Shown piece by piece: positions 1-6,316 of a stretch of 6,409 nt of DNA. The translations under genes and the position numbers were made by a program. Origin of the DNA: Candidatus Aminicenantota bacterium (lineage in GTDB: Bacteria; Acidobacteriota; Aminicenantia; Aminicenantales; Aminicenantaceae); the NCBI GenBank assembly GCA_030620655.1, contig JAUXEH010000170.1, positions 1 through 6,409 of the forward strand. Direction: 5' to 3'. The notes under the pieces were generated by a model. It saw only the letters and a list, made by a program, of their open reading frames with translations, searched no databases and had not been told where the DNA came from. The number at the start of each line of letters is the position of its first letter. Within the stretch, counting starts at the first letter, position 1.

Positions 1-1
1 G

Positions 2-1183
2 CCGGGAGGTGAGCCGCGGAAGGTCTTTGACCTCAGCTCCCAGGACCGCTACCACGACCCGGGCCGGCCGGTGACGATATCAACCGCCGCCGGCGAATAC
101 CTGATCCTGGTGGAAAAGGGGAAGATCTACCTCTCCGGGAGCGGCGCCTCACCGCAGGGAGACCACCCCTTCCTGGACCGCTACGACCTCGAGTCGGGAC
201 AGAGCGAGCGCCTCTTTCGCTGCGGCGAGGACAGCTATGAGCGCTTTGTCGGCTTTGCGGGCGAATCCCGGCAGATGATCATCACCAGCTACGAGTCCAA
301 GACCGAGCCGCCCAATTATTACCTGTACGACCTGAGACAGAAGGCGCGTAAGGCCTTGACCCACTACCAGGATCCAGCACCCCAGATGACGGGCATGAAG
401 AAGCAACTGGTCAAATACGAGCGCGAGGATGGAGTCCCGCTCTCCGGAACCCTGTATCTGCCGCCGGATTACCAGGAAGGGCAGAAGCTCCCGCTGGTCA
501 TGTGGGCGTACCCTATCGAGTACAGCGATGCCCGGTTGGCCGGCCAGGTGCGCGGCTCAGCAAACCGCTTCACCTTCTTCCGGGGCACATCCCAGCTGTT
601 CTTCGTGACCCAGGGCTACGCCGTGCTGGACGCGGCCCAGATGCCCGTGATCGGCGACCCCGAGACCATGAACGACACCTTCGTGGAGCAGATCGTGGCC
701 GCAGCCAGGGCCGGCATTGATAAGCTGGATGAGATGGGGGTCATCGATCCCGAAAGGGTCGGAGTGGGCGGCCACAGCTACGGCGCGTTCATGACCGCCA
801 ACCTCCTGGCTCACTGCGACCTCTTCGCCTCGGGCGTGGCTCGGAGCGGGGCCTACAACCGCACCCTCACACCCTTCGGGTTCCAGAGCGAACGCCGGAC
901 CCTGTGGCAGGCGCCTGAGGTCTATTTCAAGGTTTCACCCTTCATGCATGCGCACAAGATCAACGAGCCTATCCTCCTAATCCACGGCGAGATCGACAAC
1001 AACTCCGGCACGTTTCCCATCCAGTCGCGGCGCCTCTACCACGCCCTCAAGGGACACGGGGCCACGGCCCGCCTGGTGTTCCTGCCCTATGAGAGCCACG
1101 GGTACCGGGCGAAGGAATCGGTCCTGCATGTGCTGGCCGAGATGATCGACTGGTTCGACACCTATGTGAAGAACCGGAAGTAG
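2..1183 (+). CDS. S9D-type prolyl oligopeptidase family serine peptidase (glutamyl endopeptidase-like), 5' truncated
   Basis: The frame is open from base 2 and the true start lies upstream; the GTG at 71 is internal, because the preceding codons (VFDLSSQDRYHDPG) already read like the family's propeller domain. The 393 visible residues contain the end of the beta-propeller, then an alpha/beta-hydrolase domain from about visible residue 140. The catalytic triad is complete: Ser259 in GGHSYGAFMT (codon 776-778), Asp332 in HGEIDNNSG (995-997) and His366 in ESHGY (1097-1099). The stretches ARSGAYNRTLTPFGFQ and ALKGHGA match my recollection of chloroplast glutamyl endopeptidase (CGEP) and its bacterial S9D relatives, which cleave after Glu in peptides. 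Export cannot be judged because the N-terminus is missing. The FetAB-like genes follow after 18 bases, so co-transcription is likely. The S9 family and triad are near certain; Glu specificity is inferred from similarity. Confidence 0.93.
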   Translation, partial: PGGEPRKVFDLSSQDRYHDPGRPVTISTAAGEYLILVEKGKIYLSGSGASPQGDHPFLDRYDLESGQSERLFRCGEDSYERFVGFAGESRQMIITSYESKTEPPNYYLYDLRQKARKALTHYQDPAPQMTGMKKQLVKYEREDGVPLSGTLYLPPDYQEGQKLPLVMWAYPIEYSDARLAGQVRGSANRFTFFRGTSQLFFVTQGYAVLDAAQMPVIGDPETMNDTFVEQIVAAARAGIDKLDEMGVIDPERVGVGGHSYGAFMTANLLAHCDLFASGVARSGAYNRTLTPFGFQSERRTLWQAPEVYFKVSPFMHAHKINEPILLIHGEIDNNSGTFPIQSRRLYHALKGHGATARLVFLPYESHGYRAKESVLHVLAEMIDWFDTYVKNRK

Positions 1184-1201
1184 AGAGGGTTTCGGTTCCC
1201 G

Positions 1202-1870
1202 ATGAGTGAAGCCGCTGACCCTTTTCAGCTTGAGATCCGAGGGCTCGGCCTGGAGTTTGGGCAGAGGCGCCTGTGGAGGGACCTGTCCTTGTCCCTCGCT
1301 GCGGGCGAACGGATCGCCATCACCGGGAAGTCCGGGGGCGGGAAGTCCTCGCTGCTCAAATGTATCCTGGGTTTTGTGGCGCCGTCCTCTGGTTCTGTCT
1401 TCATCCGGGGGGTCAAGCTCGATCCCAGGACCGTCTGGCCGCTGCGGCGGTCCATGGGATATGTCCCCCAGGAGCCCGACCTGGGTGAGCTCACGGCCGA
1501 GGAGTTCATCCGGAAGCCGTTCCGCTTCAAGGCCAACCGCGACCTGGCCTGGGATGAGGGGCGCCTCCGGGAGCTGTGCGGCGCGTTCCACCTGGATGAA
1601 AGCCTACTCTCCCAACCCTCCCGCCGGCTCTCCGGAGGGGAAAAACAGCGGGTGGCCCTCATCTCGGCCCTCATGCTGGGACGCAGGCTCTACCTGTTCG
1701 ACGAGATCACCTCAGCGCTGGACGAGGAGGCGAGGGCGGCCGTGGCCGACTTTTTCAAGGCCGACAGGGTTTTCTCGGCCGTGTTCGTCGCCCACGACTG
1801 TGAGCTCAGGGCCGCGTGCGACAGGGTTTTCAGCCTGGATCAGGGGGGGATGATGAGGGCCGTCTCATGA
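1202..1870 (+). CDS. fetA: ABC transporter ATP-binding protein, FetA/YbbL-like
   Basis: This 222-residue protein is the nucleotide-binding subunit of an ABC transporter and would energise the permease encoded next to it, on the cytoplasmic face of the inner membrane. All ATPase motifs are present in order: Walker A GKSGGGKS (42-49), Q-loop Gln90 (GYVPQEPD), signature LSGGE (143-147), Walker B LYLFDE (163-168) with catalytic Glu168, D-loop SALDEE (171-176) and H-loop His198. The length is close to that of E. coli FetA. The ATG at 1202 is preceded by a modest AGAGAGGG site at 1182-1189. The gene overlaps the permease by four bases (ATGA), implying translational coupling. FetAB in E. coli is linked to iron homeostasis and oxidative-stress resistance; the substrate here is not shown by the sequence. 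Confidence 0.93.
   Translation: MSEAADPFQLEIRGLGLEFGQRRLWRDLSLSLAAGERIAITGKSGGGKSSLLKCILGFVAPSSGSVFIRGVKLDPRTVWPLRRSMGYVPQEPDLGELTAEEFIRKPFRFKANRDLAWDEGRLRELCGAFHLDESLLSQPSRRLSGGEKQRVALISALMLGRRLYLFDEITSALDEEARAAVADFFKADRVFSAVFVAHDCELRAACDRVFSLDQGGMMRAVS
1855..1859 (+). promoter_or_regulatory. Ribosome-binding site of the FetB-like permease
   Basis: GAGGG lies inside the end of the ATPase gene, seven bases before the ATG at 1867. It supports that ATG over the upstream in-frame start at 1816, which would add 17 non-conserved residues overlapping the ATPase. Confidence 0.6.
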
Positions 1871-2658
1871 GCACCTCCGCCCTTGATATCGGGACCATCG
1901 GACTGCTGCTCGGCTACCTCCTGCTCCTGTTCCCGCTGGCCTTTATCCTTTTCTATCGGATCAAGCTGCTCAAGCCGCTGACGATCTCGGTGGTGCGGCT
2001 GACCGTCCAGCTCCTGATGGTGGGGCTTTATCTCCAGCTCGTTTTCAAGCTGAACGCCTGGTGGCTGAACATCCTGTGGCTGGTGGTGATGCTGGTCGTG
2101 GCCGATGTCTCGCTGTTGAATGCCAGCCGGCTCAGGCTCCGGCCTTTCCTCTTCCCGATCTTTGTCTCGCTCACGATCGGGACCTGCATCCCGCTCGTCT
2201 ACCTGCTGGGGGTCATCGTGCGCCTGCCCAACCTGCTGGATGCACGCTATTTCATCCCTATGGCCGGCATGATCCTGGGGAACAGCCTGCGGGCGGATAT
2301 CGTCGGCCTGAGCACCTTCTTCAGCTCCCTCCGCACCGAGGAGAAAAGCTACCTCCTGGCGCTGTCACAGGGAGCGACCCTGAGCGAGGCGGTGCGTCCC
2401 TTTTTACAGAAGGCCTACACGGCTTCCCTGGCGCCGACCATCGCCACCATGGCCACCATCGGCATCGTCGCCCTGCCCGGGATGATGACGGGGATAATCC
2501 TGGGAGGCACCGATCCCTTCGTGGCCATCAAGTACCAGATCGCGATCATGATGGCGATTTTTTCCGGGACGGCCCTGGCCGTCATCCTGGGGATACTGCT
2601 GACCCTGAAGACCAGCTTCGACCGCTACGGGGTCCTGGACCCGGACATCCTCAAATAG
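1867..2658 (+). CDS. fetB: ABC transporter permease, FetB/YbbM family (UPF0014)
   Basis: This 263-residue, very hydrophobic protein is the membrane subunit partner of the preceding ATPase. Hydrophobic segments fall at about residues 10-30, 38-60, 66-86, 94-118, 128-150, 192-212 and 222-248, in line with the roughly seven helices expected for the family. Family hallmarks are visible: PMAGMILGNS (131-140), LSQGAT (166-171), VALPGMMTGIILGG (201-214) and IKYQIAIMM (221-229). These match E. coli FetB motifs such as PIAGMIAGN, LPGMMSG and AIKYQI. The ATG overlaps the ATPase stop codon as ATGA and has its own GAGGG site. The hydrophilic stretch at about 151-190, between the fifth and sixth segments, probably contains the cytoplasmic coupling region that docks on the ATPase. 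A role in metal (iron) export or homeostasis is family knowledge, not proven here. Confidence 0.93.
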   Translation: MSTSALDIGTIGLLLGYLLLLFPLAFILFYRIKLLKPLTISVVRLTVQLLMVGLYLQLVFKLNAWWLNILWLVVMLVVADVSLLNASRLRLRPFLFPIFVSLTIGTCIPLVYLLGVIVRLPNLLDARYFIPMAGMILGNSLRADIVGLSTFFSSLRTEEKSYLLALSQGATLSEAVRPFLQKAYTASLAPTIATMATIGIVALPGMMTGIILGGTDPFVAIKYQIAIMMAIFSGTALAVILGILLTLKTSFDRYGVLDPDILK

Positions 2659-2664
2659 AGTAGG

Positions 2665-3276
2665 TCAATCCTTCTTCATCCCCTCCAGCACATCCTTGAG
2701 GCGCTGTCCCGAGGGCATCTGAAAGTCCGGGTTGAGTTCCGCCAGTTCCTGCCAGATCCGGGTCGCCTCCTCGGCCCGGCCCAGGTCCTGCATGAGCACG
2801 ACGCCCTTGTTGAACCGGGACTGCTGGTGTCGGGGGTCGGCGGCCATGGCCTTGTCGAAGCTGGCGATGGCCTCCTGGTGCTGGCCGTTGCGGCGGTACA
2901 TGACCCCCAGGTCCGTCAGGACATCGGGATTGTCCGGATCGAGCTTGAGGTACTCGAGATAGGACCGGATGGCCCCCTGATTGTTGCCGGTGTCGAAGTA
3001 GAGGTTGCCCAGCTCGAACCAGGCGTTCTGGTTCCCCGGATTGGCGGACACCTCTTTCTCCAGCGTCAGGATCCTTTGGGACTGCTGGGGGGTCATGGTG
3101 GGGGCTGCGGGGCGCGGGGCGCCCATACGGCCTGGGGACACCATGGCACTTCCCCCGGATTTGTAGGTGCTGTAGACAATCCCACCCAGGAATCCCACGA
3201 CCAGACACACCAGGCCGATGGTCAGGGCCGTGTTCATCTTGATGTATTGGACTTCGACTTTCTCCTGTTTTTTCAT
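2665..3276 (-). CDS. Membrane-anchored tetratricopeptide repeat protein
   Basis: This 203-residue protein has a short Lys-rich N-terminus (MKKQEKVEVQ), one membrane helix at about residues 16-37, a Gly/Pro/Met-rich linker (40-65) and three consecutive 34-residue TPRs at about 81-114, 115-148 and 149-182, each ending in a 'DP' or 'NP' turn. The positive N-terminus suggests an N-in orientation with the repeats outside the cytoplasm. The layout resembles NrfG/CcmI-like TPR domains, but nothing specific to cytochrome c assembly is visible, so the partner is unknown. The ATG at 3276 is chosen because it has a strong AAGGAGAG site; a longer in-frame reading to 3384 would run over the conserved end of the DUF1080 gene. 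It is the second gene of an operon with that gene, 13 bases downstream of it. Its stop is six bases from the convergent permease stop, and no terminator hairpin is apparent between them. Confidence 0.85.
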   Translation of the reverse strand: MKKQEKVEVQYIKMNTALTIGLVCLVVGFLGGIVYSTYKSGGSAMVSPGRMGAPRPAAPTMTPQQSQRILTLEKEVSANPGNQNAWFELGNLYFDTGNNQGAIRSYLEYLKLDPDNPDVLTDLGVMYRRNGQHQEAIASFDKAMAADPRHQQSRFNKGVVLMQDLGRAEEATRIWQELAELNPDFQMPSGQRLKDVLEGMKKD

Positions 3277-3283
3277 CTCAGTA

Positions 3284-3291
3284 CTCTCCTT
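3284..3291 (-). promoter_or_regulatory. Ribosome-binding site of the TPR gene, fused to the DUF1080 stop codon
   Basis: On the minus strand TAAGGAGAG combines the TAA stop of the DUF1080 gene (3290-3292) with a near-consensus Shine-Dalgarno site. Its GGAG core sits nine bases before the ATG at 3276. The arrangement favours translational coupling, and it fixes the TPR start. Confidence 0.8.
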
Positions 3292-4114
3292 AAAAATTGC
3301 CCAGCCTGCGAAGCTTGAGGCTGCGGAACCAGACCGCGTCGGTGTGATCCTGCAGCACGATGTACCCCTTGCGTTTATCTGCAAAGCCGGGGATGCCGTG
3401 ATATTTGCTCCGGGCCAGGTGCTCCTTCATCTCTGCGGTTTCCAGGTCGAATTCCAGCACCTTGACGCCGTTCAGCCAGTGTTCGCCGTGCAGGCCCCGA
3501 AAGACGATACGCGAGCTGTTGTACTCACCCACGGGTTTCAGGGCCTTACCCTGCGGGGCGATGAGGTCGTAAAGGGCGCCCGCCGTGTGTGTCGGGTCCG
3601 CCTTGGCATCCGGGTGTTCGTCATCATCCAGGACCTGGAACTCGAATCCCAGGGCCGCGTACCCGGGCGGTTGGGATGTGGACAGTTCCTCGGACACATT
3701 GTACTTGATCCCCGAGTTGCCCGCCCTGCTGATTCTCCATTCAAAGGAAAACTCGAAGTCTTGGTAGGCCTCCACGGTCATGAGGTCTCCGCCCTCCAGG
3801 GGCTGCCCATCTTCCTGGAGCGGGACCTCGCCGCTGGGGACCTTTTTTATCGCACCGTCATCGATCTCCCAGTGGCCATCCGGGACCGTATCGCGGCCCA
3901 GGCCCCGCCATCCGGTGAAGTCACGGCCATTGAACAGCAGGACCCACCCGGCCTCTCTTTCCGCTTCCGTCAGGGTGTTGGGTAAGAAATCCCCCGATGA
4001 CGGCGATCGATCTTCGTCCCGGGAGCAGCCCGGGGAACCGATCACAAGCAGGGATGCCAGGAGCGCCGCGGCCAGAGTGTGGCGAGGTTTCGAAGTTCGA
4101 ATCAGATGAATCAT
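3290..4114 (-). CDS. DUF1080 (3-keto-disaccharide hydrolase family) lipoprotein
   Basis: This 274-residue protein carries an N-terminal export signal (MIHLIRTSKPRH, then a hydrophobic run at about 13-26) ending at Cys30 in VIGSPGC, an imperfect lipobox, so it is probably a lipoprotein. The DUF1080 / 3-keto-disaccharide hydrolase domain (a concanavalin-like jelly roll) covers about residues 55-271. Recognisable family stretches are LLFNGRDFTGW (59-69), NSGIKY (133-138), EFQVLDDDEHPDA (158-170), ALYDL (180-184), HWLNG (212-216), GYIVLQDH (250-257) and VWFRSLKL (261-268). Characterised members act on 3-keto-glycosides or on the 2-hydroxy-3-keto-glucal intermediate formed from them. The ATG at 4114 has a GAGAGGA site; a TTG at 4162 in the same frame would add 16 residues in front of the signal and lacks such support. 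The divergent TIM-barrel gene is a plausible pathway partner. Confidence 0.9.
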   Translation of the reverse strand: MIHLIRTSKPRHTLAAALLASLLVIGSPGCSRDEDRSPSSGDFLPNTLTEAEREAGWVLLFNGRDFTGWRGLGRDTVPDGHWEIDDGAIKKVPSGEVPLQEDGQPLEGGDLMTVEAYQDFEFSFEWRISRAGNSGIKYNVSEELSTSQPPGYAALGFEFQVLDDDEHPDAKADPTHTAGALYDLIAPQGKALKPVGEYNSSRIVFRGLHGEHWLNGVKVLEFDLETAEMKEHLARSKYHGIPGFADKRKGYIVLQDHTDAVWFRSLKLRRLGNF

Positions 4115-4123
4115 GCCCGTTGT

Positions 4124-4130
4124 TCCTCTC
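4124..4130 (-). promoter_or_regulatory. Ribosome-binding site of the DUF1080 gene
   Basis: GAGAGGA on the minus strand has its GAGG core ten bases before the ATG at 4114, selecting that start over the upstream TTG at 4162. Confidence 0.6.
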
Positions 4131-4191
4131 TCAAGATCAGATTGCTGAAAATGTGGATTCAATCATGCCAGACAGAGGATATTTATTCAAG

Positions 4192-4231
4192 TGCCGACAG
4201 CAGAAAGGTTGTACAGTTGGTAGTGTCGGCA
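4192..4231. repeat. 8-bp perfect inverted repeat in the divergent promoter region (candidate operator)
   Basis: TGCCGACA (4192-4199) is repeated inverted as TGTCGGCA (4224-4231) around a 24-base spacer. The spacer contains the candidate -35 TTGTAC, and the right arm ends just before the candidate -10. The position suits a dimeric regulator controlling one or both operons. The centre-to-centre distance is 32 bases, about three helical turns. It is too widely spaced for a terminator and has no T-tract. Regulatory function is inference. Confidence 0.4.
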
Positions 4232-4292
4232 TCTATTATCAATTTTGATGGAAATTGCGGGACCAAGTAGATATAGTATGGGGAAGAAACAC

Positions 4293-4299
4293 GGAGGAG
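4293..4299 (+). promoter_or_regulatory. Ribosome-binding site of the TIM-barrel gene
   Basis: GGAGGAG lies five bases before the ATG at 4305. It selects this start over in-frame upstream starts and places the twin-arginine motif at residues 5-11, where a Tat signal should be. Confidence 0.8.
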
Positions 4300-4304
4300 A
4301 CAGA

Positions 4305-5159
4305 ATGCGGAAAACCAGCAGACGCGATTTTTTAAAGCGAACCGGCAGGGGAGCCGCGGCCGCTGCCCTGGTGCCGGGTGTTGCTACCTCCCTCCTGTCC
4401 TGCCGGACGAAGGACAAGGCGCAGAAGGGTGAGGGACTCCGGCTGGGCATGGCCTCTTACACCTTCCGGGAGTTCGGGCTGGAGGAGACCCTGTCCATGA
4501 CTCAACGACTGGGGCTCCCGTGCATCGCCTTCAAGAGCTTTCACCTTCCCATGGAGAGCACGCCCGAGCAGATCCGAGAGGTGGCGGCCCGGGTCAAGGC
4601 CTCGGGGCTGGATCTCTATGGAGGTGGAGTGATCTATATGAAAGACCGGTCCGAGGTCGAACGGGCGTTCGACTATGCCCGGGCCGCCGGTATGAGGGTC
4701 ATCATCGGCGTGCCCGACTATGAAATGATCCCGTTGGTAGAGGAAAAGATCAAGCACTACGACATCAAGGTGGCCATCCATAACCACGGGCCCGGTGACG
4801 ATCTGTACCCGACTCCGCAGAGTGCCTACGACCGCATCCGCGGCTTGGATCCCCGCTTCGGGCTGTGCGTGGATGTGGGGCACACGCAGAGATCTGGTGT
4901 GGACCCGGCGGCATCCATCCGGAAGCTGGCGGACCGAGTGCTGGACGTGCACATCAAGGATGTCACCGCCGCCACCGCCGAGGGCCGGACCGTGGAGATC
5001 GGCCGGGGTGTGATCGACATACCCGCGGTCTGCCGGACTCTGCTCGAGATCGGCTTTTCCGGCGCCGTGTCTTTCGAGTTCGAGAAGGACGGCAAGGACC
5101 CGCTGCCCGGAGTGGCGGAATCGGTCGGATATGTCCGGGGAGTGCTGGCGGCCCTGTAG
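4305..5159 (+). CDS. Tat-exported sugar phosphate isomerase/epimerase-like TIM-barrel protein (possible 3-keto-glycoside lyase)
   Basis: This 284-residue protein begins with a twin-arginine signal: SRRDFLK at 5-11, an Ala-rich hydrophobic run at about 17-31, then SLLSC with Cys33 in lipobox-like context, so it may be a Tat-exported lipoprotein. The xylose-isomerase-like AP-endonuclease-2 TIM barrel spans about 45-284. Likely metal or active-site residues are His159 and His161 (IHNHGP), Asp190 and His193 (CVDVGHT), His216 with Lys218 and Asp219 (VHIKDV), and Glu258 (SFEFE). GRGVID (234-239) is another family-like stretch. Most sugar-phosphate isomerases are cytoplasmic, so export argues against a phosphorylated substrate. 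Secreted relatives have been assigned as 3-keto-glycoside 1,2-lyases that work with DUF1080 proteins, and a DUF1080 lipoprotein is encoded divergently. The fold is very likely; the reaction is inferred from context. The kinase gene follows after 57 bases. Confidence 0.88.
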   Translation: MRKTSRRDFLKRTGRGAAAAALVPGVATSLLSCRTKDKAQKGEGLRLGMASYTFREFGLEETLSMTQRLGLPCIAFKSFHLPMESTPEQIREVAARVKASGLDLYGGGVIYMKDRSEVERAFDYARAAGMRVIIGVPDYEMIPLVEEKIKHYDIKVAIHNHGPGDDLYPTPQSAYDRIRGLDPRFGLCVDVGHTQRSGVDPAASIRKLADRVLDVHIKDVTAATAEGRTVEIGRGVIDIPAVCRTLLEIGFSGAVSFEFEKDGKDPLPGVAESVGYVRGVLAAL

Positions 5160-5216
5160 ACGAACAGCGGGTTAAACGGTAATGTGCACGCACGACTTTC
5201 CAGGCGGCGGACAGAC

Positions 5217-6212
5217 ATGAGGGTCGAGGGCCGGGCCTACGCCAGGGCAGGGCTGCTGGGGAACCCCTCCGATGGGTATTTCGGCAAGATCATCGCCGTC
5301 TCCGTGAAAAACTTCTCCGCCGAGGTCGCACTCGAGGAGAGTGACGCGCTCCGCATCCTGACGCCGGAGTATGACGGCAATACCTTCGACAGCCTGAAAG
5401 ACCTGGTCGACGGTGTGTCGCTGTATGGGTACTACGGCGGGGTGCGCCTGGTCAAGGCCGGGATCAAGCGCTTCTACCAGCACTGTCAGGACCGGGAGAT
5501 CCGGCTCGCGGACAGGAACTTCTCACTCACATACAGCTCCACCATCCCGCGCCAGTTGGGTTTGGGAGGCTCCAGCGCCATCATCACTGCCGTGATGCGG
5601 GCCCTCATGGCCTTCTATGACGTGGAGATTCCCCAGCCCATCCTGCCCACTCTGATCCTGGAGGCGGAGCGGGATGAGCTGGGCATAAACGCCGGCTTCA
5701 TGGACCGTGTGATCCAGGTGTATGAGGGGTGTGTGTTCATGGACCTGGACCGCGAGATCGTCCAGGCGCAGGGATTCGGCCGCTACCAGCGGCTCGATCC
5801 GGGATCGCTTCCGCCTCTATATCTGGCTTACAAGCCGGACTTGGGCAAGGTTTCGGGTCTGGTCCTCAATCCCATACGTGAGGGATTTGAACGGGGTGAC
5901 CCTGTCGTATTAGAGGCCCTGCGCAGGCTGGCGGCATTGGCGGAAGAAGGGAAAGAGGCCCTGCTGCGGCGTGATCGTGAGCGGCTGAGGGCCCTGATGG
6001 ACGAGAACTTCGACCTGCGCAGCCGGATCATGCCGATAAACGAGGAAAACCTGTCCCTGATCCGGGCTGCGCGTGCCTGCGGGGCCTCGGCCAAATTCGC
6101 CGGTTCGGGCGGCTCCCTGATCGGGCTGTATGAGGACGAGAGGATGTTCGCAGACCTGAGTCGCGCTCTGGGAGAGCAGCAGGCTCTCGTGATTAAACCT
6201 GTGGTCGTGTAA
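5217..6212 (+). CDS. GHMP-family sugar kinase, plant glucuronokinase-like
   Basis: This 331-residue cytoplasmic kinase has all three GHMP motifs: motif 1 ARAGLLGNPSDGYFGK (9-24), the ATP-binding motif PRQLGLGGSSA (111-121) and motif 3 AKFAGSGGSLIGL (292-304). Asp163 in GINAGFMDRV is the likely catalytic base. The segments RAYARAGLLGNPSD, YYGGVRL and NFSLTY...IPRQLGLGGSSAI closely follow plant glucuronokinase as I remember it; that enzyme phosphorylates D-glucuronate at C1 to give glucuronate 1-phosphate. Substrate specificity is inferred from similarity. The ATG at 5217 is preferred: motif 1 begins eight residues later and a G-rich GGCGG lies six bases upstream. A GTG at 5184 in frame would add 11 residues without a clear ribosome site. 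It is probably co-transcribed with the TIM-barrel gene. A nucleotidyltransferase making a UDP-sugar would be the expected partner but is not in the window. Confidence 0.9.
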   Translation: MRVEGRAYARAGLLGNPSDGYFGKIIAVSVKNFSAEVALEESDALRILTPEYDGNTFDSLKDLVDGVSLYGYYGGVRLVKAGIKRFYQHCQDREIRLADRNFSLTYSSTIPRQLGLGGSSAIITAVMRALMAFYDVEIPQPILPTLILEAERDELGINAGFMDRVIQVYEGCVFMDLDREIVQAQGFGRYQRLDPGSLPPLYLAYKPDLGKVSGLVLNPIREGFERGDPVVLEALRRLAALAEEGKEALLRRDRERLRALMDENFDLRSRIMPINEENLSLIRAARACGASAKFAGSGGSLIGLYEDERMFADLSRALGEQQALVIKPVVV

Positions 6213-6226
6213 CCAGAATAATTCAT

Positions 6227-6316
6227 AAAAAATGTCGATATTTCAAGTAATACATGTAATATCAAGGGATTACATTAGATATATCGGTGAGCACACAAAT
6301 AGGATCGACATTTTTT
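6227..6316. repeat. Perfect 13-bp inverted repeat around an AT-rich 64-base spacer
   Basis: AAAAAATGTCGAT (6227-6239) recurs exactly inverted as ATCGACATTTTTT (6304-6316). The segment starts 14 bases after the kinase stop and is far more AT-rich than everything before it. The left arm includes the ATG (6232-6234) of the following open frame, so in mRNA the arms could pair and hide that start. The right arm ends in six Ts, which could also act as a weak, long-loop terminator for the kinase operon. An invertible segment is a third possibility. The repeat itself is certain; its role is not. Confidence 0.7.

Larger units (their letters stand above)
4115..4304. promoter_or_regulatory. Divergent intergenic region with promoters and leaders of both operons
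   Basis: These 190 bases separate two divergent genes, so they should contain both promoters. The region is clearly more AT-rich than the flanking genes. On the plus strand the best pair I can read is TTGTAC (4209-4214) and TATTAT (4234-4239), with a 19-base spacer and a weak -35. A TATAGT at 4272-4277 has no good -35. On the minus strand GATAAT (revcomp of 4235-4240) is a lone -10-like match. Function as a promoter region is inferred from gene orientation; the individual boxes are uncertain. Confidence 0.5.

Noticed and set aside
977..1591. 204-codon open frame on the minus strand
   Set aside because: It is antisense to the end of the peptidase gene and the ATPase gene, both with complete catalytic motifs; it is Pro/Gly/Arg-rich, as expected for a GC-rich shadow frame.
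2651..2672. Possible bidirectional terminator between the convergent permease and TPR genes
   Set aside because: Only six bases separate the stop codons, and I find no inverted repeat or T-tract there.
3218..3985. 255-codon open frame on the plus strand
   Set aside because: It lies antisense across the DUF1080 gene and the start of the TPR gene, which have clear family motifs and ribosome sites; its translation shows no recognisable domain.
4249..4277. Promoter using TATAGT at 4272-4277
   Set aside because: No -35-like hexamer lies at 16-18 bases; the nearest TTGATG (4245-4250) is 21 bases away.
5184..5216. GTG start giving an 11-residue longer kinase
   Set aside because: The extra residues are Arg-rich and not family-like, there is no clear ribosome site, and the ATG at 5217 places motif 1 at the usual position.
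5828..6265. 145-codon minus-strand open frame overlapping the end of the kinase and the repeat
   Set aside because: Most of it is antisense to the conserved C-terminal half of the kinase, including motif 3, and its Arg/Ser-rich translation looks like a shadow frame.
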